Shown here: positions 35,066 through 44,721 of the stretch, in pieces
Layout of the letters: each line of letters opens with the position of its first letter
Numbering within the stretch: position 1 is the first letter of the stretch
Source: Halomarina rubra
GTDB taxonomy: Archaea > Halobacteriota > Halobacteria > Halobacteriales > Haloarculaceae
Assembly: GCF_023699475.1 (NCBI RefSeq)
Contig: NZ_JALXFV010000003.1
Coordinates: 1-64,000, forward strand
Direction of reading: 5' to 3'
Length of the DNA: 64,000 bases
Translations under genes and position numbers: made by a program
Notes under the pieces: generated by a model
Told to the model about the DNA's origin: nothing
Database searches by the model: none
Seen by the model: the letters and a program-made list of their open reading frames with translations, nothing else

Positions 35066-35962
35066 TCAGAGCGACGCGCGCTCGAACCGTCGAAGGCCGA
35101 ACAGCACCGGCGCGGCGAACCAGACGAACAGGACGACCAGCGCGGACCACGGCTCGCCGCCGAGCACCGGCCGGACCGAACCTCCCTGGACGAACGCGGT
35201 CGACAGCGTCTCGAAGGCGGCCAGCGGTCCGAGGGCGACGAACGTGTCGGCCCACTCGGGACGGGTCGCCCCCTCGAACCCGTTGAGCAGGTAGCTGACG
35301 AGCACCGGAAGCTCTGTCCAGAACAGCTGTGTCACCAGCCAGACGGCGCTGGCGACCACGACCGCGCGAGCGGTCGTCGCGACGGCCGCCGAGACGCCGA
35401 CGGCGACGCCGACGTACACCGTGAGTTGGAGGCACAGCAGTCCGAAACCGACGAGCGACGCCGTCGGGTCGACGACCCCGCCACGGGCGAGGAAGACGGC
35501 CAGCGCGACGGCCAGCGTGCCGAACGCCGCCGCGACGAACCACGCGAGTCGCCCGAGGAGCGTGCCGACGAGCACCTGTCGGCGGGAGAACGGGAGCGCC
35601 AGCAGGCCGCGGACGCGGCCGCTCTCGCGGTCGGCGGCCAGCGCGTCCGCACACCGGACGACGACGAGGAACGGGGCGACCATGGATACGATACCGACGA
35701 TGTTCGAGAACGTCACCTGGGGGCTGTCGGCCTGGGTGTACGCGAACAGGCCGGCGACCAGAAGGAACAACACGACCGTCACGTAGCCGTTCCCTGAGCG
35801 AACGGGGTCGAGCGCGCTCCGACGGCCGAGCACCGAGAGCGCGCCGAGGCGGCCGGTAATCGAGTCGGCGGCGGTGTCGGTGGCGGTGTCGGGGGGCCTG
35901 CCGGTCCCGTTCGTGGTCTCGTCCGAGGTGGCGGTGTCGTCCGAAGTGGCGGTGTCGGTCAT
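35066..35962 (-). CDS. ABC-2-type exporter permease
   Basis: 298 residues. A Thr/Asp-rich tail of about 35 residues precedes six membrane helices. The motif RESGRVRGLLALPFSRRQVLVGTLLGR (landmark near 112-138) is the coupling region usual in ABC-2 permeases. It overlaps the ATPase gene start-to-stop by 4 bases, so the two proteins are made together and form an exporter or membrane-remodelling complex. Substrate unknown (antibiotic, lipid or copper-related exporters look alike). Confidence 0.87.
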   Translation of the reverse strand: MTDTATSDDTATSDETTNGTGRPPDTATDTAADSITGRLGALSVLGRRSALDPVRSGNGYVTVVLFLLVAGLFAYTQADSPQVTFSNIVGIVSMVAPFLVVVRCADALAADRESGRVRGLLALPFSRRQVLVGTLLGRLAWFVAAAFGTLAVALAVFLARGGVVDPTASLVGFGLLCLQLTVYVGVAVGVSAAVATTARAVVVASAVWLVTQLFWTELPVLVSYLLNGFEGATRPEWADTFVALGPLAAFETLSTAFVQGGSVRPVLGGEPWSALVVLFVWFAAPVLFGLRRFERASL

Positions 35963-36864
35963 CGGAGGCCCCCCGTGTAGGTGGCGAACAGTCGTTCGAG
36001 CGAGGCGTCGTCGCTCTCGATGTCGAGCACCGTCGCGTCGTCGGTCCGGACGGCGTCGACGACCGCCGCCTTGCGCTCGTCGGGACAGGTGACCCGGACG
36101 CGGTTCTCGTCGGCGACGACGTCCGAGACGTCCTCGAGGTCGCGGACGGCCGCGACGGCCCGTTCGGTGAGCGAGTCGACGCTGACGACGAGCGTCGCCT
36201 GCGTCCCCGTCGCGTCACGGAGGTTCTCGATGCTGTCCTCGGCGACGATCTCGCCGTCCGAGAGGATGCCGACGCGGTCACAGACCGCCTCGACCTGTTC
36301 GAGGATGTGGCTGGAGAAGAACACGGTCGCGCCGCGGGCGTTCTCCTCGCGGACGATGTCGCGCATCTCGCGGGCACCGTTCGGGTCGAGACCCGTCGAC
36401 GGTTCGTCGAGGACGAGCAGGTCGGGGGCTCCGACCAGTGCCATCGCAAGTTTCAGGCGTTGGCCCATCCCGGTCGAGAACCCGTCTGCGGTGTAGTCGA
36501 CGACGCGTCCGAGGCCCACACGGTCGAGCAGTGCGACGGGGTCGTCGTCGCAGCCCTTGGCGTCGGCGACGAACTGAACGTGCTGGCGGGCGGTGAGGTG
36601 GCCGAACAGTCGCATGTCGGGGAGCGCACCGACGCGCTGGCGGAGGCGTTCACCCTCCTGCTGAGCGTCGAGGCCGAACACCGTCGCGGTGCCGTCGGTC
36701 GGGCGGACGTAGTCGAGGACGATGTCGATGGTCGTCGACTTCCCGGCCCCGTTGGGGCCGAGGAAGCCGAACACCTCGCCACGGCGGACGGTGAGGTCGA
36801 CGTCGCGCAACGCGACCACCTCGCCGTAACGCTTCTGGAGGGAACGAAGTTCGAGCGCGGACAT
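35959..36864 (-). CDS. ABC transporter ATP-binding protein
   Basis: 301 residues. Walker A GPNGAGKST (about 36-44), Q-loop region LPDMRLFGHLT, signature GFSTGMGQRLKLAMAL near 137, and Walker B LLVLDEPSTGLDP near 157 are complete, with a C-terminal regulatory domain of about 80 residues. It drives the ABC-2 permease encoded by the next gene. ATG 36864 is chosen because a TATA-like CTTGATAAGA lies about 30 bases upstream and the palindrome at 36869-36887 lies between. The further in-frame ATG upstream would include this promoter. Confidence 0.9.
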   Translation of the reverse strand: MSALELRSLQKRYGEVVALRDVDLTVRRGEVFGFLGPNGAGKSTTIDIVLDYVRPTDGTATVFGLDAQQEGERLRQRVGALPDMRLFGHLTARQHVQFVADAKGCDDDPVALLDRVGLGRVVDYTADGFSTGMGQRLKLAMALVGAPDLLVLDEPSTGLDPNGAREMRDIVREENARGATVFFSSHILEQVEAVCDRVGILSDGEIVAEDSIENLRDATGTQATLVVSVDSLTERAVAAVRDLEDVSDVVADENRVRVTCPDERKAAVVDAVRTDDATVLDIESDDASLERLFATYTGGLR

Positions 36865-36868
36865 ATCT

Positions 36869-36887
36869 TCACACGGACAGTGTGTGA
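36869..36887. promoter_or_regulatory. Palindromic operator candidate of the ABC exporter
   Basis: TCACAC and GTGTGA face each other across 7 bases, 5 bases upstream of the ATPase ATG and immediately downstream of the TATA-like element (36890-36899). Its position covers the transcription start and would suit a repressor. No regulator gene is adjacent. Confidence 0.45.
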
Positions 36888-36899
36888 GTCTTATCAAGT

Positions 36900-37302
36900 A
36901 GCTATCGACTCGGCGAGACGTGAGGGAAAGGGGGGAAAGGGACGGACGGTCGTCGGACCGTCTGCTGTGGGGGTGCGAGCCGGGACGGGGGGGGAAGGTC
37001 CCGACACGCGACCCACACGAACACCCAGGGCGGCACCCGTATTATATCTTTCCCAGCCATGTAAAATTAAGAACTATCATCGACTTTCAAACAGCCGCTC
37101 TATGGGAGGGGCGGGCGGTCGTGTCCGTCGGTGGTGCAGGTGCAAGCAGAACGACGACCCGAGTGGGTCGAGTCGGGGGGAGTAGAAACGGGTGCCTCGT
37201 CGGGTACCGGCGGCGTCAACGCCGTTTTCGACCCGTCTCGCAGTTCGAACACACCAATGAGCGAGCGCAATCGACGCGACGACCGGAGCGGGGTATCGAC
37301 AC
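36900..37302. other. Gene-free 400-base divergent region with G-rich tracts and A/T patch
   Basis: Between the ABC operon and the BCCT gene. I see no gene. It holds a G-tract array (36924-36941, GGG-A3-G6-A3-GGG), a second G run (36981-36997), and a distinct A/T-rich patch (37041-37085, containing ATTATATC and GTAAAATTAA) that is the best promoter candidate, though about 220-260 bases from the BCCT start. A short in-frame-stopped ATG at 37257 is out of frame with the transporter. Confidence 0.5.
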
Positions 37303-39150
37303 GTGGCTGACGGACCGGACGACGACGGACCGCTCGACGGCATCTTCGAGGCCGACACCGGGCGGTCGCCCGGCGACGGGAACGTCCAGCGGTGGGGCTT
37401 CGACGTCCACCCGCGGGTGTTCCCGGTGGCCGCGACGCTCGTCGTGGTGTTCGTCGTGCTGACGCTCCTGTTCGAGCAGGCGTTCTCGCTGGCCGTGGCG
37501 GGTCTGACGACGCTCGGTGTCACCGACGTCCTCGCGTCGGTCGGCGTCACGGGCATCGAGGGCTCCTCGATGACCGCCAAGCAGGCGTTCGGGGCCGTCC
37601 TCGGGGCCGTCTCCGGGACGTTCGGGTGGTTCTACATCCTCGCGGTGAACCTGTTCATCGTCGTCGTACTGTTCTTCGCACTGAGTGGCTACGGCGACGT
37701 CAGACTCGGTGGTCCGGGTGCGGAACCGGAGTTCAGTAACTTCGGGTGGTACTCGATGCTGTTCAGCGCCGGGATGGGTATCGGCCTGATGTTCTGGAGC
37801 GTCGGCGAACCCATCACCCACCTCGGGACGGTTCCGCCGTTCTTCGGCGCGGAGGCCGGCACCGCTGCGGCCGGGCAGGCCGCCCTCGGGACGACGTTCT
37901 TCCACTGGGGCTTTCACCCGTGGGCCATCTACGCGCTCGTCGGCCTCGGACTGGCCTTCTTCGCGTACAACCGCGGCCTGCCGCTGACGTTCCGGTCGGT
38001 GTTCTGGCCGCTGCTCGGCGAGCGTATCTACGGCTGGATGGGCGACCTCGTCGACGTGCTGGCGGTCGTGGCGACGCTGTTCGGCCTCTCGACGTCGCTT
38101 GGACTGGGCGTCCAGCAGATCAACGCGGGGCTGACCTTCCTCTCGGGGCGGTACCTCCCGTTCGCGGTGCCGGGATCGACGCTCGTCCAGGTCGGTATCA
38201 TCGCGCTCATCACGGCCGTCGCCACGCTGTCGGTCGTCGCGGGCCTCGACGAGGGGGTCAAACGCCTCAGCGAACTCAACCTCTACGTGATGGGCCTGTT
38301 GCTCGGCGCGGTGTTGCTGCTGGGCCCGACGGTGTTCCTGCTGGGGACGTTCGTCGAGACGCTGGGGTTCTACGTCAGCGTCCTCCCCGAACTCGCGTTC
38401 TGGAGCGAGTCGTTCTCGGGGACCACCTGGCAACACACCTGGACCGTCTTCTACTGGGGCTGGTGGGTGTCGTGGTCGCCGTTCGTCGGTATGTTCATCG
38501 CACGCATCTCGCGGGGTCGGACCGTCCGGGAGTTCCTGCTTGGCGTGCTCGTCCTCCCGGCGCTGTTCTCGTTCCTCTGGATGGCGACGTTCGGCGGGAG
38601 CGCGCTGTTCGTCGAGTTGAACGGCGGCGGGGGCCTGACGGGGGCCGTCGAGAACGACGTCGCGACGGCGATGTTCGAACTGTTCGCGGTGTTGCCGCTC
38701 ACGGCCGTCACCAGCGTCGTCGCCGTCGTGCTGGTGACGACGTTCTTCGTCACCTCCTCGGACTCGGGGTCGCTCGTCGTCGACCACATGACCGCCGGCG
38801 GGAAACGGGAGGTCCCGAAGACACAGCGCGTGTTCTGGGCCGTCTCGGAGGGTGCGGTGGCAGCCGTCCTCCTCATCGGTGGCGGGTTGAGCGCCCTCCG
38901 CACCGCCGCCATCACGACCGGCCTCCCGTTCACCCTCGTCTTGTTGGTGCTCTGTTACACGCTGTACCTCGGACTGCGGAACGAACGCGAAATGCTCGAA
39001 TCCGACCGCTTCAGCGCTCACGTCGACCGTCTCGTCGAACGCGGCGACGTGGAGGTCCGCACGTCCAACGACAGCGTCGTCACCGACGTCCGCGACGACG
39101 CGGAGTCCGCGACCGACCGGAGCGGTACGTCGCCGGCGACCGACGACTGA
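37303..39150 (+). CDS. BCCT-family betaine/choline/carnitine transporter
   Basis: 615 residues, twelve membrane helices, expected to import glycine betaine or similar quaternary amines as compatible solutes with Na+. The family motif GMGIGLMFWSVGEP (about 159-172) is intact, as are the Trp-rich segment TWTVFYWGWWVSWSPFVGMFIARISRGRT (landmark near 382-410) and TSSDSGSLVVDH in helix 10. A C-terminal tail of about 50 acidic residues may sense osmolarity. GTG 37303 is the only start after the upstream stop at 37258. Single gene. Confidence 0.93.
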   Translation: MADGPDDDGPLDGIFEADTGRSPGDGNVQRWGFDVHPRVFPVAATLVVVFVVLTLLFEQAFSLAVAGLTTLGVTDVLASVGVTGIEGSSMTAKQAFGAVLGAVSGTFGWFYILAVNLFIVVVLFFALSGYGDVRLGGPGAEPEFSNFGWYSMLFSAGMGIGLMFWSVGEPITHLGTVPPFFGAEAGTAAAGQAALGTTFFHWGFHPWAIYALVGLGLAFFAYNRGLPLTFRSVFWPLLGERIYGWMGDLVDVLAVVATLFGLSTSLGLGVQQINAGLTFLSGRYLPFAVPGSTLVQVGIIALITAVATLSVVAGLDEGVKRLSELNLYVMGLLLGAVLLLGPTVFLLGTFVETLGFYVSVLPELAFWSESFSGTTWQHTWTVFYWGWWVSWSPFVGMFIARISRGRTVREFLLGVLVLPALFSFLWMATFGGSALFVELNGGGGLTGAVENDVATAMFELFAVLPLTAVTSVVAVVLVTTFFVTSSDSGSLVVDHMTAGGKREVPKTQRVFWAVSEGAVAAVLLIGGGLSALRTAAITTGLPFTLVLLVLCYTLYLGLRNEREMLESDRFSAHVDRLVERGDVEVRTSNDSVVTDVRDDAESATDRSGTSPATDD

Positions 39151-39479
39151 GTACCCGGAGAATGCGGTTCACGGGCGCTCTCCCGTCAGTCGTGCGACAG
39201 CATGACATAAGTGCCACGCGCACGCAACGCGAACCGTTAGTCTCGAAACCCGAGAGATAGGAGACGGTGGGGATGCGGTTCCGACGCCTCTCGACGCCTC
39301 TCGGCGTGTGGCGAGGGCGCGGCCGCGACGAGACGATGCCTCTGACAGCCATCGGCCACCCCGCCATCGGCGGCCAGGGATTCTACCGACGAATAACTAC
39401 GGATAGCCACCGCGCCGTGAGCTACTGCGGCGCGGACCGGTTCGCGACCGAGACGAGCGCCGACTGTCACCCACGAGCG
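39151..39479. other. Gene-free region after the BCCT gene
   Basis: About 330 bases between the convergent BCCT and PspA genes. I see no convincing gene, RNA, repeat or hairpin here; possible reading frames have the wrong codon bias. Confidence 0.5.
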
Positions 39480-40292
39480 CTACGAGTCGTCGGCGTCGTC
39501 ACCGTCGCTGTCGGCATCGGCGACATCGGCGGAGTCTGCGTCGGTCGTGTCACCCCGGTCGTCGCTGTCGGCGTCGTCACCGTCGACGGCGTCGGCGTCG
39601 TCCTCGCGATACTGGCTCCGGAGCGTCTCGAGTTCCGATTCGACCTCGGCGTCGATGCGCGCCCGCTCGACGGTGTCGCTACCGGTGTCGGCGGTCCGGT
39701 CGTCCGCGAAGAACCCTTCCGAACGGAGTTCCTCGATGGCTGCGGCCCGTGCCTCGGACTCTTCGACGTGGTCGGCCGCGTCGGCGACTCGGCGGTCGGC
39801 GTACCCCGCCTCGGACTCCTCACCGAGGGCGTCGGCGACCGACGCTTCGGCGCGGGCGGCGCTCTGGCGGGCGGTCAACTCCGCGCGCTCGGTCCGGAAG
39901 CGTTCGACGCGCTCGGCGAGTTCGCTCCGGCGACCCTTCAGCGACGACTCGGCGTCCCGTAGCTCCGCGATGCGCGCCTCCACGTCGTCCAGTCGAGCCA
40001 TGTCGTCGCGTTTGGCCGACAGGTGGTCGCGGGCGACGGCGTCCTCGCCGTCCTCGACCGCCTCGCGTGCGCGGTCGTTGTGCGAGGAGACGCGGTCGTC
40101 CAGTCGGTCGGCCTCGCGTTCGAGGCGCTTGCGCTGGGTGACGAGGTCGACGAGCGCCTCGTCGACGCGGGCGAGTTCGTCGCGAAGCCGCTCGTAGGTG
40201 TAGTCGAGGTTCTCCTGGGGGTCTTCGAGGTCGTCGAGGAGGCGGTTCAGTTCGCGTTCGAACGCCTCGGTCGTCCGGTCGAACAGTCCCAT
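39480..40292 (-). CDS. PspA/IM30-family coiled-coil protein
   Basis: 270 residues, almost entirely long amphipathic helices. The N terminus MGLFDRTTEAFERELNRLLDDLEDP matches the membrane-binding start of PspA/Vipp1 proteins (landmark 1-25), followed by a coiled coil to about 210. The final 60 residues are an acidic Asp-rich tail (DADSDGDDADDS end) not seen in bacterial PspA. Such proteins bind stressed membranes from the cytoplasm. It is a single gene with no phage-shock partners nearby. Confidence 0.88.
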   Translation of the reverse strand: MGLFDRTTEAFERELNRLLDDLEDPQENLDYTYERLRDELARVDEALVDLVTQRKRLEREADRLDDRVSSHNDRAREAVEDGEDAVARDHLSAKRDDMARLDDVEARIAELRDAESSLKGRRSELAERVERFRTERAELTARQSAARAEASVADALGEESEAGYADRRVADAADHVEESEARAAAIEELRSEGFFADDRTADTGSDTVERARIDAEVESELETLRSQYREDDADAVDGDDADSDDRGDTTDADSADVADADSDGDDADDS

Positions 40293-40366
40293 ACCCGAGA
40301 AGGGCTGTCGACCGACTTAGGGGTTCGTGCGAGACGGGAGGTGCGGGGGGTCCGACGGCGCTCGGC

Positions 40367-41680
40367 TTACTCCCAGTTGTGGAGCGCGTCGAGAAACACG
40401 TCGCGGACGTCGGCTTCCGTCACCGGCCGGGGGTTGGTCCGCAGGAGACGCTCCTGGGTGTCGACGGTCTGGGCCGCCAGCCAGTCGACGTCGTCTGCGG
40501 TGATGCCCGCGAGTTCCGCGAGACCACTCGGGATGACGTTCAGGTCGCGCTGTAACTGGACGTACTGGGTCTTCAGCGCGTCGGCGGCCTCGCGGTCGGT
40601 CCGACCGGTCGTCTCGACGCCGAACAGTTCGGCGACTCGCGAGAACCGGGCGGGGTCGCTCCCCGAGTTGTAGTCGATGGTGCTCGCCGGCGTGAGGACG
40701 GCGATGGTCTCGCCGTGGGTCGTGTGGTAGCGGTTGCCGACGGGGTAGGCCATCGCGTGACAGAGCGTCGCGCCCGCGGTCAGCCCCGCGATGGCTCCGA
40801 ACAGCGCCCCCTGGAGCATGTTCGCGCGCGCCTCCAGGTCGTCGCCGTTGTGGACCGCCGTGCGGACGTTGCTCGACAGCAGGTCGATGGCCTTCTCCGA
40901 GAACATCTCGGTCAGCGGCGTCCGCCCGGCGTACACCGGCCGGTCGGCGGGGTCGCTCGGCCGCAACAGTGCGTCGTACTCGTGGGTCGTGTAGCCCTCG
41001 ATGGCGTGGCCCAGCGCGTCCATCGCGGTCTTGGCCGTCTGCCCCGGTGGCAGCGTCGTCGTCAGCGCCGGGTCGAGCACGGCGGCGTCCGCGCGGATGT
41101 GGTTGCTGGAGATGCCCTCCTTGATGTTCTTCTCCTCCACGGAGAGGATGGCGACCGGCGATATCTCAGCCCCGGTCCCCGCCGTCGTCGGGACGAGCAC
41201 GAGCGGCGGCCCCGACTCCGCGATGGCCTTCCCGTTGCCCGTCGGTTCGGCGACGTAGTCGAGCGGACTGCCGCCGTTGGCGACGACGGTGCGGGTGGCT
41301 TTCGCCGTGTCCTGACAGCTCCCGCCACCGAGGCCGACGTAGTAGTCGTAGCCCGCCTCGCCGCGTTCGTCGCGGACGAACTCGACGCACTCCTCGACGT
41401 CGCTGACCGATGGTTCCCGACGGGCGTCGTCGTAGACGTCCACCGAGAGGCCGGCCTCGCTCAACAGCGTCTCGACGCGCTCGGCGTGACCCGCCGCGAC
41501 CAGGCCCTCGTCGGTGACGACCAGTCCCGTCGCGTCTTCGTCGACGCCCAGGTCGCGCAACTGGAACGGCAGTTCCTCGATGGCGTCGCGTCCGAAGCGG
41601 ATCTGTGGCATCTGGACGTGCCAGACCGTCTCCGGGGCGAGGTCGTGGTCCGGCGCGGACACCGACCGCTCGTAGCTCAC
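40367..41680 (-). CDS. Iron-containing alcohol dehydrogenase, HOT-like
   Basis: 437 residues, group III metal-dependent alcohol dehydrogenase. NAD-binding GLGGGSCQDTAK (near 104-115), substrate loop PTTAGTGAEISPVA near 150, and metal ligands in DALGHAIEGY near 205 plus CHAMAYPVGNRYHTTHG near 295 (three His). The spacing and length, with a 28-residue extra stretch in the middle, resemble hydroxyacid-oxoacid transhydrogenase-type members. Substrate undetermined. Starts at GTG 41680. Same strand as PEP carboxylase but 145 bases downstream of it; co-transcription is possible, not shown. Confidence 0.9.
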   Translation of the reverse strand: MSYERSVSAPDHDLAPETVWHVQMPQIRFGRDAIEELPFQLRDLGVDEDATGLVVTDEGLVAAGHAERVETLLSEAGLSVDVYDDARREPSVSDVEECVEFVRDERGEAGYDYYVGLGGGSCQDTAKATRTVVANGGSPLDYVAEPTGNGKAIAESGPPLVLVPTTAGTGAEISPVAILSVEEKNIKEGISSNHIRADAAVLDPALTTTLPPGQTAKTAMDALGHAIEGYTTHEYDALLRPSDPADRPVYAGRTPLTEMFSEKAIDLLSSNVRTAVHNGDDLEARANMLQGALFGAIAGLTAGATLCHAMAYPVGNRYHTTHGETIAVLTPASTIDYNSGSDPARFSRVAELFGVETTGRTDREAADALKTQYVQLQRDLNVIPSGLAELAGITADDVDWLAAQTVDTQERLLRTNPRPVTEADVRDVFLDALHNWE

Positions 41681-41826
41681 CGCGACTCACCTCGGATGAC
41701 GGCCCACTGCCGGTGGGGCGTGCTGTCGTCCATGGGTAGCACGGGACACGACGGGAGTTGAAACTACCGTCGCCGAGTCGACACGAAACGGAGGGGTCGA
41801 GGGGGGCCGGGGGGCCCGACACCCGC

Positions 41827-44529
41827 TCAGCCGGTGTTCTTCATCCCGGCGGCGATGCCCTTGACGGTGAGTCTGAGGGTGCGGTCCTCGGTCGGCGTCC
41901 GGTGGGTCCGGCCGAGCAGCGTCATCTGGAGGTAGTTCAGCGGGTCGACGTACGGGTTGCGGTGGCCCAGGTTCTCCTCCAGCCAGTCGCGGTCGACCAG
42001 TCGCTCTCGTCCCGTCACCTCGAAGACGAGTTCGCAGGCGCGGTCGTACTCGGCGCGGATGCGGGGGAAGAACGCGTCGCGCAGGTCCTCGTCGGCGAGG
42101 TCGGCGTAGCCGGCGGCGATCTCCATCTCGGTCCGGGCCAGCGACAGCGCGGCGTTGTCGAGCATCGTCCCGAAGAACGGCCAGGACTCGTACATCTCCC
42201 GGAGCGTGTCGAGGTCGCCGCCGTCGTCGAGGTAGGCGTCGAGACCCGCCGCCAGCGAGTACCACCCGGGGATGATACACCGCGCCTGGGTCCAGGAGAA
42301 CACCCACGGAATCGCTCGAAGGTCCTCGACCGACCGTTCACCCGACCGCGAGGCCGGGCGCGACCCGAGGTTGAGGTTCTCGATGACGGTGATGGGGGTG
42401 GCCTGCTCGAAGAACGCGACGAACCCGTCGGTCTCCAGCAGGTCGCGGTACGACTCGCGGGCGGCGTCGGCGGCCGTCTCCATCGCCTCGCGCCACTCGC
42501 TCCTGATGCGGACCCGGTCGCCGTCGAGCGCGCGGTGACGAGCGCGAAGTTGGGCGTTCAGCATCTGTTCGAGTTCCCGCTCGGCGATGCGCGGGTTGGC
42601 GTACTTCTCGGCGATGGCCTCGCCCTGTTCGGTGAACTTCACCTGTCCCGTCACCGTCGAGGCCGGCAGCGCGAGCAACGCGTCGTGCATCGGGCCGCCA
42701 CCGCGGGAGATGGACCCCCCGCGCCCGTGGAACAGGCGCAGGTTCACGTCGTAGTCGTCGCAGATGGCCGCCAGCCGTTTCTGGTTGGTGTGGAGCGACC
42801 ACTGGGCGGCGAGGTAGCCGTTCTCCTTGTTCGAGTCGGAGTACCCCAGCATTATCTCCTGAGTGCCGTTGCGGGCCTCGACGGCCGCGGCGTACGCCTC
42901 GTTCTCGAACAGCGTCCCCATGATGCGCCGGGCACCCGACAGGGCGTACTCCGTCTCCAGCAGGGGAGCCACGTCCAGCCCCGAGTACCCCGGCAGGTCG
43001 ACGATGCCGGCCTGGTCGGCGAGGAAAAGCACTTCGAGGACGTGGCTCGGCTCCTCGCACATCGAGATGCAGTAGGTGTCGATGGCGTCGACGCCGTACT
43101 CGCGGTGCCACTCCGCCGTCGACTCGAACAGTTCGAGCACCTTCGCCGTCGTCTCCGAGCAGTCGTCGCGGTCGCTCACGTCGACGAGCGGGTCCGGTTC
43201 GAGGATGGCCTCGGTGAGCAGGTCGACGCGTTCGGCCTCGTCGAGCGCGGCGTAGTCGATGCCCTCGCGTTCCAGCGTCTCGGTCACCGCCAGGGTGTGG
43301 TTCTCCTGGTGGTCTCTGAGGTCGAGGCTCGCCAGCGAGAAGCCGAACGTCGACACCTGCCGCCGGAGCGGGTCGACGTGGGCGGCCGCCACGGAGTCCG
43401 CGCCGTTCGCCCGGAGGTCGGTCGCCAGCGCGTCGAGGTCCGCCAGCAGGTCCGCAGGCTCCTCGTAGCCGCCCGGGCGGACGCTCCCCACGCGGACGAC
43501 GCGTTCGCGCAGGAGCTTCAACAGTTGGCGGTACGGCTCGTCGGGGTAGCGCAGTTCGGCCTGGTCGGCGATACCGGGGAGCGTCTCGGCGTGGCGCTCC
43601 AGTCGCGCGAGGACGTCATCACCGACGTCGACGCGGGTGGCGTCCTGACTCACGACCCCGGAGATGCGCTTGAGTTCCTGCCGGTAGCGGTCGAGGACGA
43701 CCGCGCGCTGGCGTTCGAGCGTCTCGTCGGTCACCTCGGGGGTGACGTAGGGGTTGCCGTCGCGGTCGCTGCCGGCCCACGACCGGAACTCGAACAGCTT
43801 CGGAACGTCGGCGATGCCGTACTGCTCGCCCAGTTCGGTCTCCAACTCGTCGTACACCTCGCCGACGACGTCGAACAGCGTGTTCTCCAGGTACCACTGG
43901 ACGTTCAGCGCCTCGTCGGTGACCTGTGGGGTTCGCTTGCGGACCTGGGGGGTCTGCCAGAGGCTCGTCACCTCGGCGTCGAGCGCCCGCCACAGGCGGT
44001 CGCGCTCGTCGTCGGTCAGGCGGCGCTCGTCGAGGTCCTCCAGTCCGTCGGCGACCGCCCGGAGTTTCGACTTCACCGTCTTCCGACGGGCCTCGGTGGG
44101 GTGGGCGGTGAACGTCGGTTCGATGAGCACGTCGTCGAGGACGCTCACGACCTGCTCGGCGTCGGCCCCCTCGGCCGCGAGCGTCTCGACCGCCTCTGCG
44201 ACGCCGTCGGCGAGCGTCTCGGTCTGTTCGTCGCGGCGTAGCGAGCGCACCCGTTCGCGCTCCTCGGCGAGGTTGACGAGTTCGAAGTAGGTGGTGAACG
44301 CGCGGGCGACCTCTCCCTGCCGCGTCGCCGAGAGGTCCGCGAGCGCGGCTTCCAGGTTCGCCGGCGAGTCGGCCTCCCCACGTCGATAGGCGATAGCGGC
44401 GCGTCGGACCTCCTCGACCGTCTCGAACGCGCCGGGCGTCGAGAGGTCGGCGACGGTGTCTCCGAGCAACGCCCCGAGTTCCCGAACGTCCTGGCGTACA
44501 CCCCTGCTATGCAATCGCGTGTCATCCAT
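41827..44529 (-). CDS. ppc: Phosphoenolpyruvate carboxylase
   Basis: 900 residues, the full-length (bacterial-type) enzyme that carboxylates PEP to oxaloacetate to refill the TCA cycle. Catalytic landmarks: FTAHPTEARRKT (near 132-143), FRSWAGSDRDGNPYVTPE near 240, GYSDSNKENGYLAAQW near 560, LFHGRGGSISRGGGP near 597, and the conserved C-terminal GMKNTG. No Ser phosphorylation site is visible at the N terminus. ATG 44529 starts MDDTRLHSRG; CGCTTTTGG about 27 bases upstream is the likely TATA region. Divergent from the aldehyde dehydrogenase. Confidence 0.95.
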   Translation of the reverse strand: MDDTRLHSRGVRQDVRELGALLGDTVADLSTPGAFETVEEVRRAAIAYRRGEADSPANLEAALADLSATRQGEVARAFTTYFELVNLAEERERVRSLRRDEQTETLADGVAEAVETLAAEGADAEQVVSVLDDVLIEPTFTAHPTEARRKTVKSKLRAVADGLEDLDERRLTDDERDRLWRALDAEVTSLWQTPQVRKRTPQVTDEALNVQWYLENTLFDVVGEVYDELETELGEQYGIADVPKLFEFRSWAGSDRDGNPYVTPEVTDETLERQRAVVLDRYRQELKRISGVVSQDATRVDVGDDVLARLERHAETLPGIADQAELRYPDEPYRQLLKLLRERVVRVGSVRPGGYEEPADLLADLDALATDLRANGADSVAAAHVDPLRRQVSTFGFSLASLDLRDHQENHTLAVTETLEREGIDYAALDEAERVDLLTEAILEPDPLVDVSDRDDCSETTAKVLELFESTAEWHREYGVDAIDTYCISMCEEPSHVLEVLFLADQAGIVDLPGYSGLDVAPLLETEYALSGARRIMGTLFENEAYAAAVEARNGTQEIMLGYSDSNKENGYLAAQWSLHTNQKRLAAICDDYDVNLRLFHGRGGSISRGGGPMHDALLALPASTVTGQVKFTEQGEAIAEKYANPRIAERELEQMLNAQLRARHRALDGDRVRIRSEWREAMETAADAARESYRDLLETDGFVAFFEQATPITVIENLNLGSRPASRSGERSVEDLRAIPWVFSWTQARCIIPGWYSLAAGLDAYLDDGGDLDTLREMYESWPFFGTMLDNAALSLARTEMEIAAGYADLADEDLRDAFFPRIRAEYDRACELVFEVTGRERLVDRDWLEENLGHRNPYVDPLNYLQMTLLGRTHRTPTEDRTLRLTVKGIAAGMKNTG

Positions 44530-44685
44530 GCCCGAACGAGTGGGCCACAGGACCAAAAGCGTACCACGCCGTCGCAAATTCCGCGATACCACCACACGGC
44601 GTCCGAGCGCCCCGATTTCGAGCTATCCATCACGGTCGTTCGACGGAGTTCGACCCCCGGTTACCAAACAGGTACTCGATTGTGA

Positions 44686-44694
44686 GTAAATAAC
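44686..44694 (+). promoter_or_regulatory. TATA box of the aldehyde dehydrogenase gene
   Basis: AGTAAATAA lies 28-36 bases before ATG 44722, implying a very short leader. A purine run GAAGGAGGAG (44697-44706) follows, but sits too far from the start to be a standard ribosome-binding site. Confidence 0.55.
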
Positions 44695-44721
44695 TTGAAG
44701 GAGGAGCGACTACGTCAACGC

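Noticed and set aside
37257..37311. ATG upstream of the BCCT gene as its start
   Set aside because: It is out of frame with the transporter and its own frame ends after 17 codons.
41758..44241. Open frame of 827 residues opposite PEP carboxylase
   Set aside because: Antisense to a clear ppc gene with all catalytic motifs; the reverse translation has no recognisable domain.
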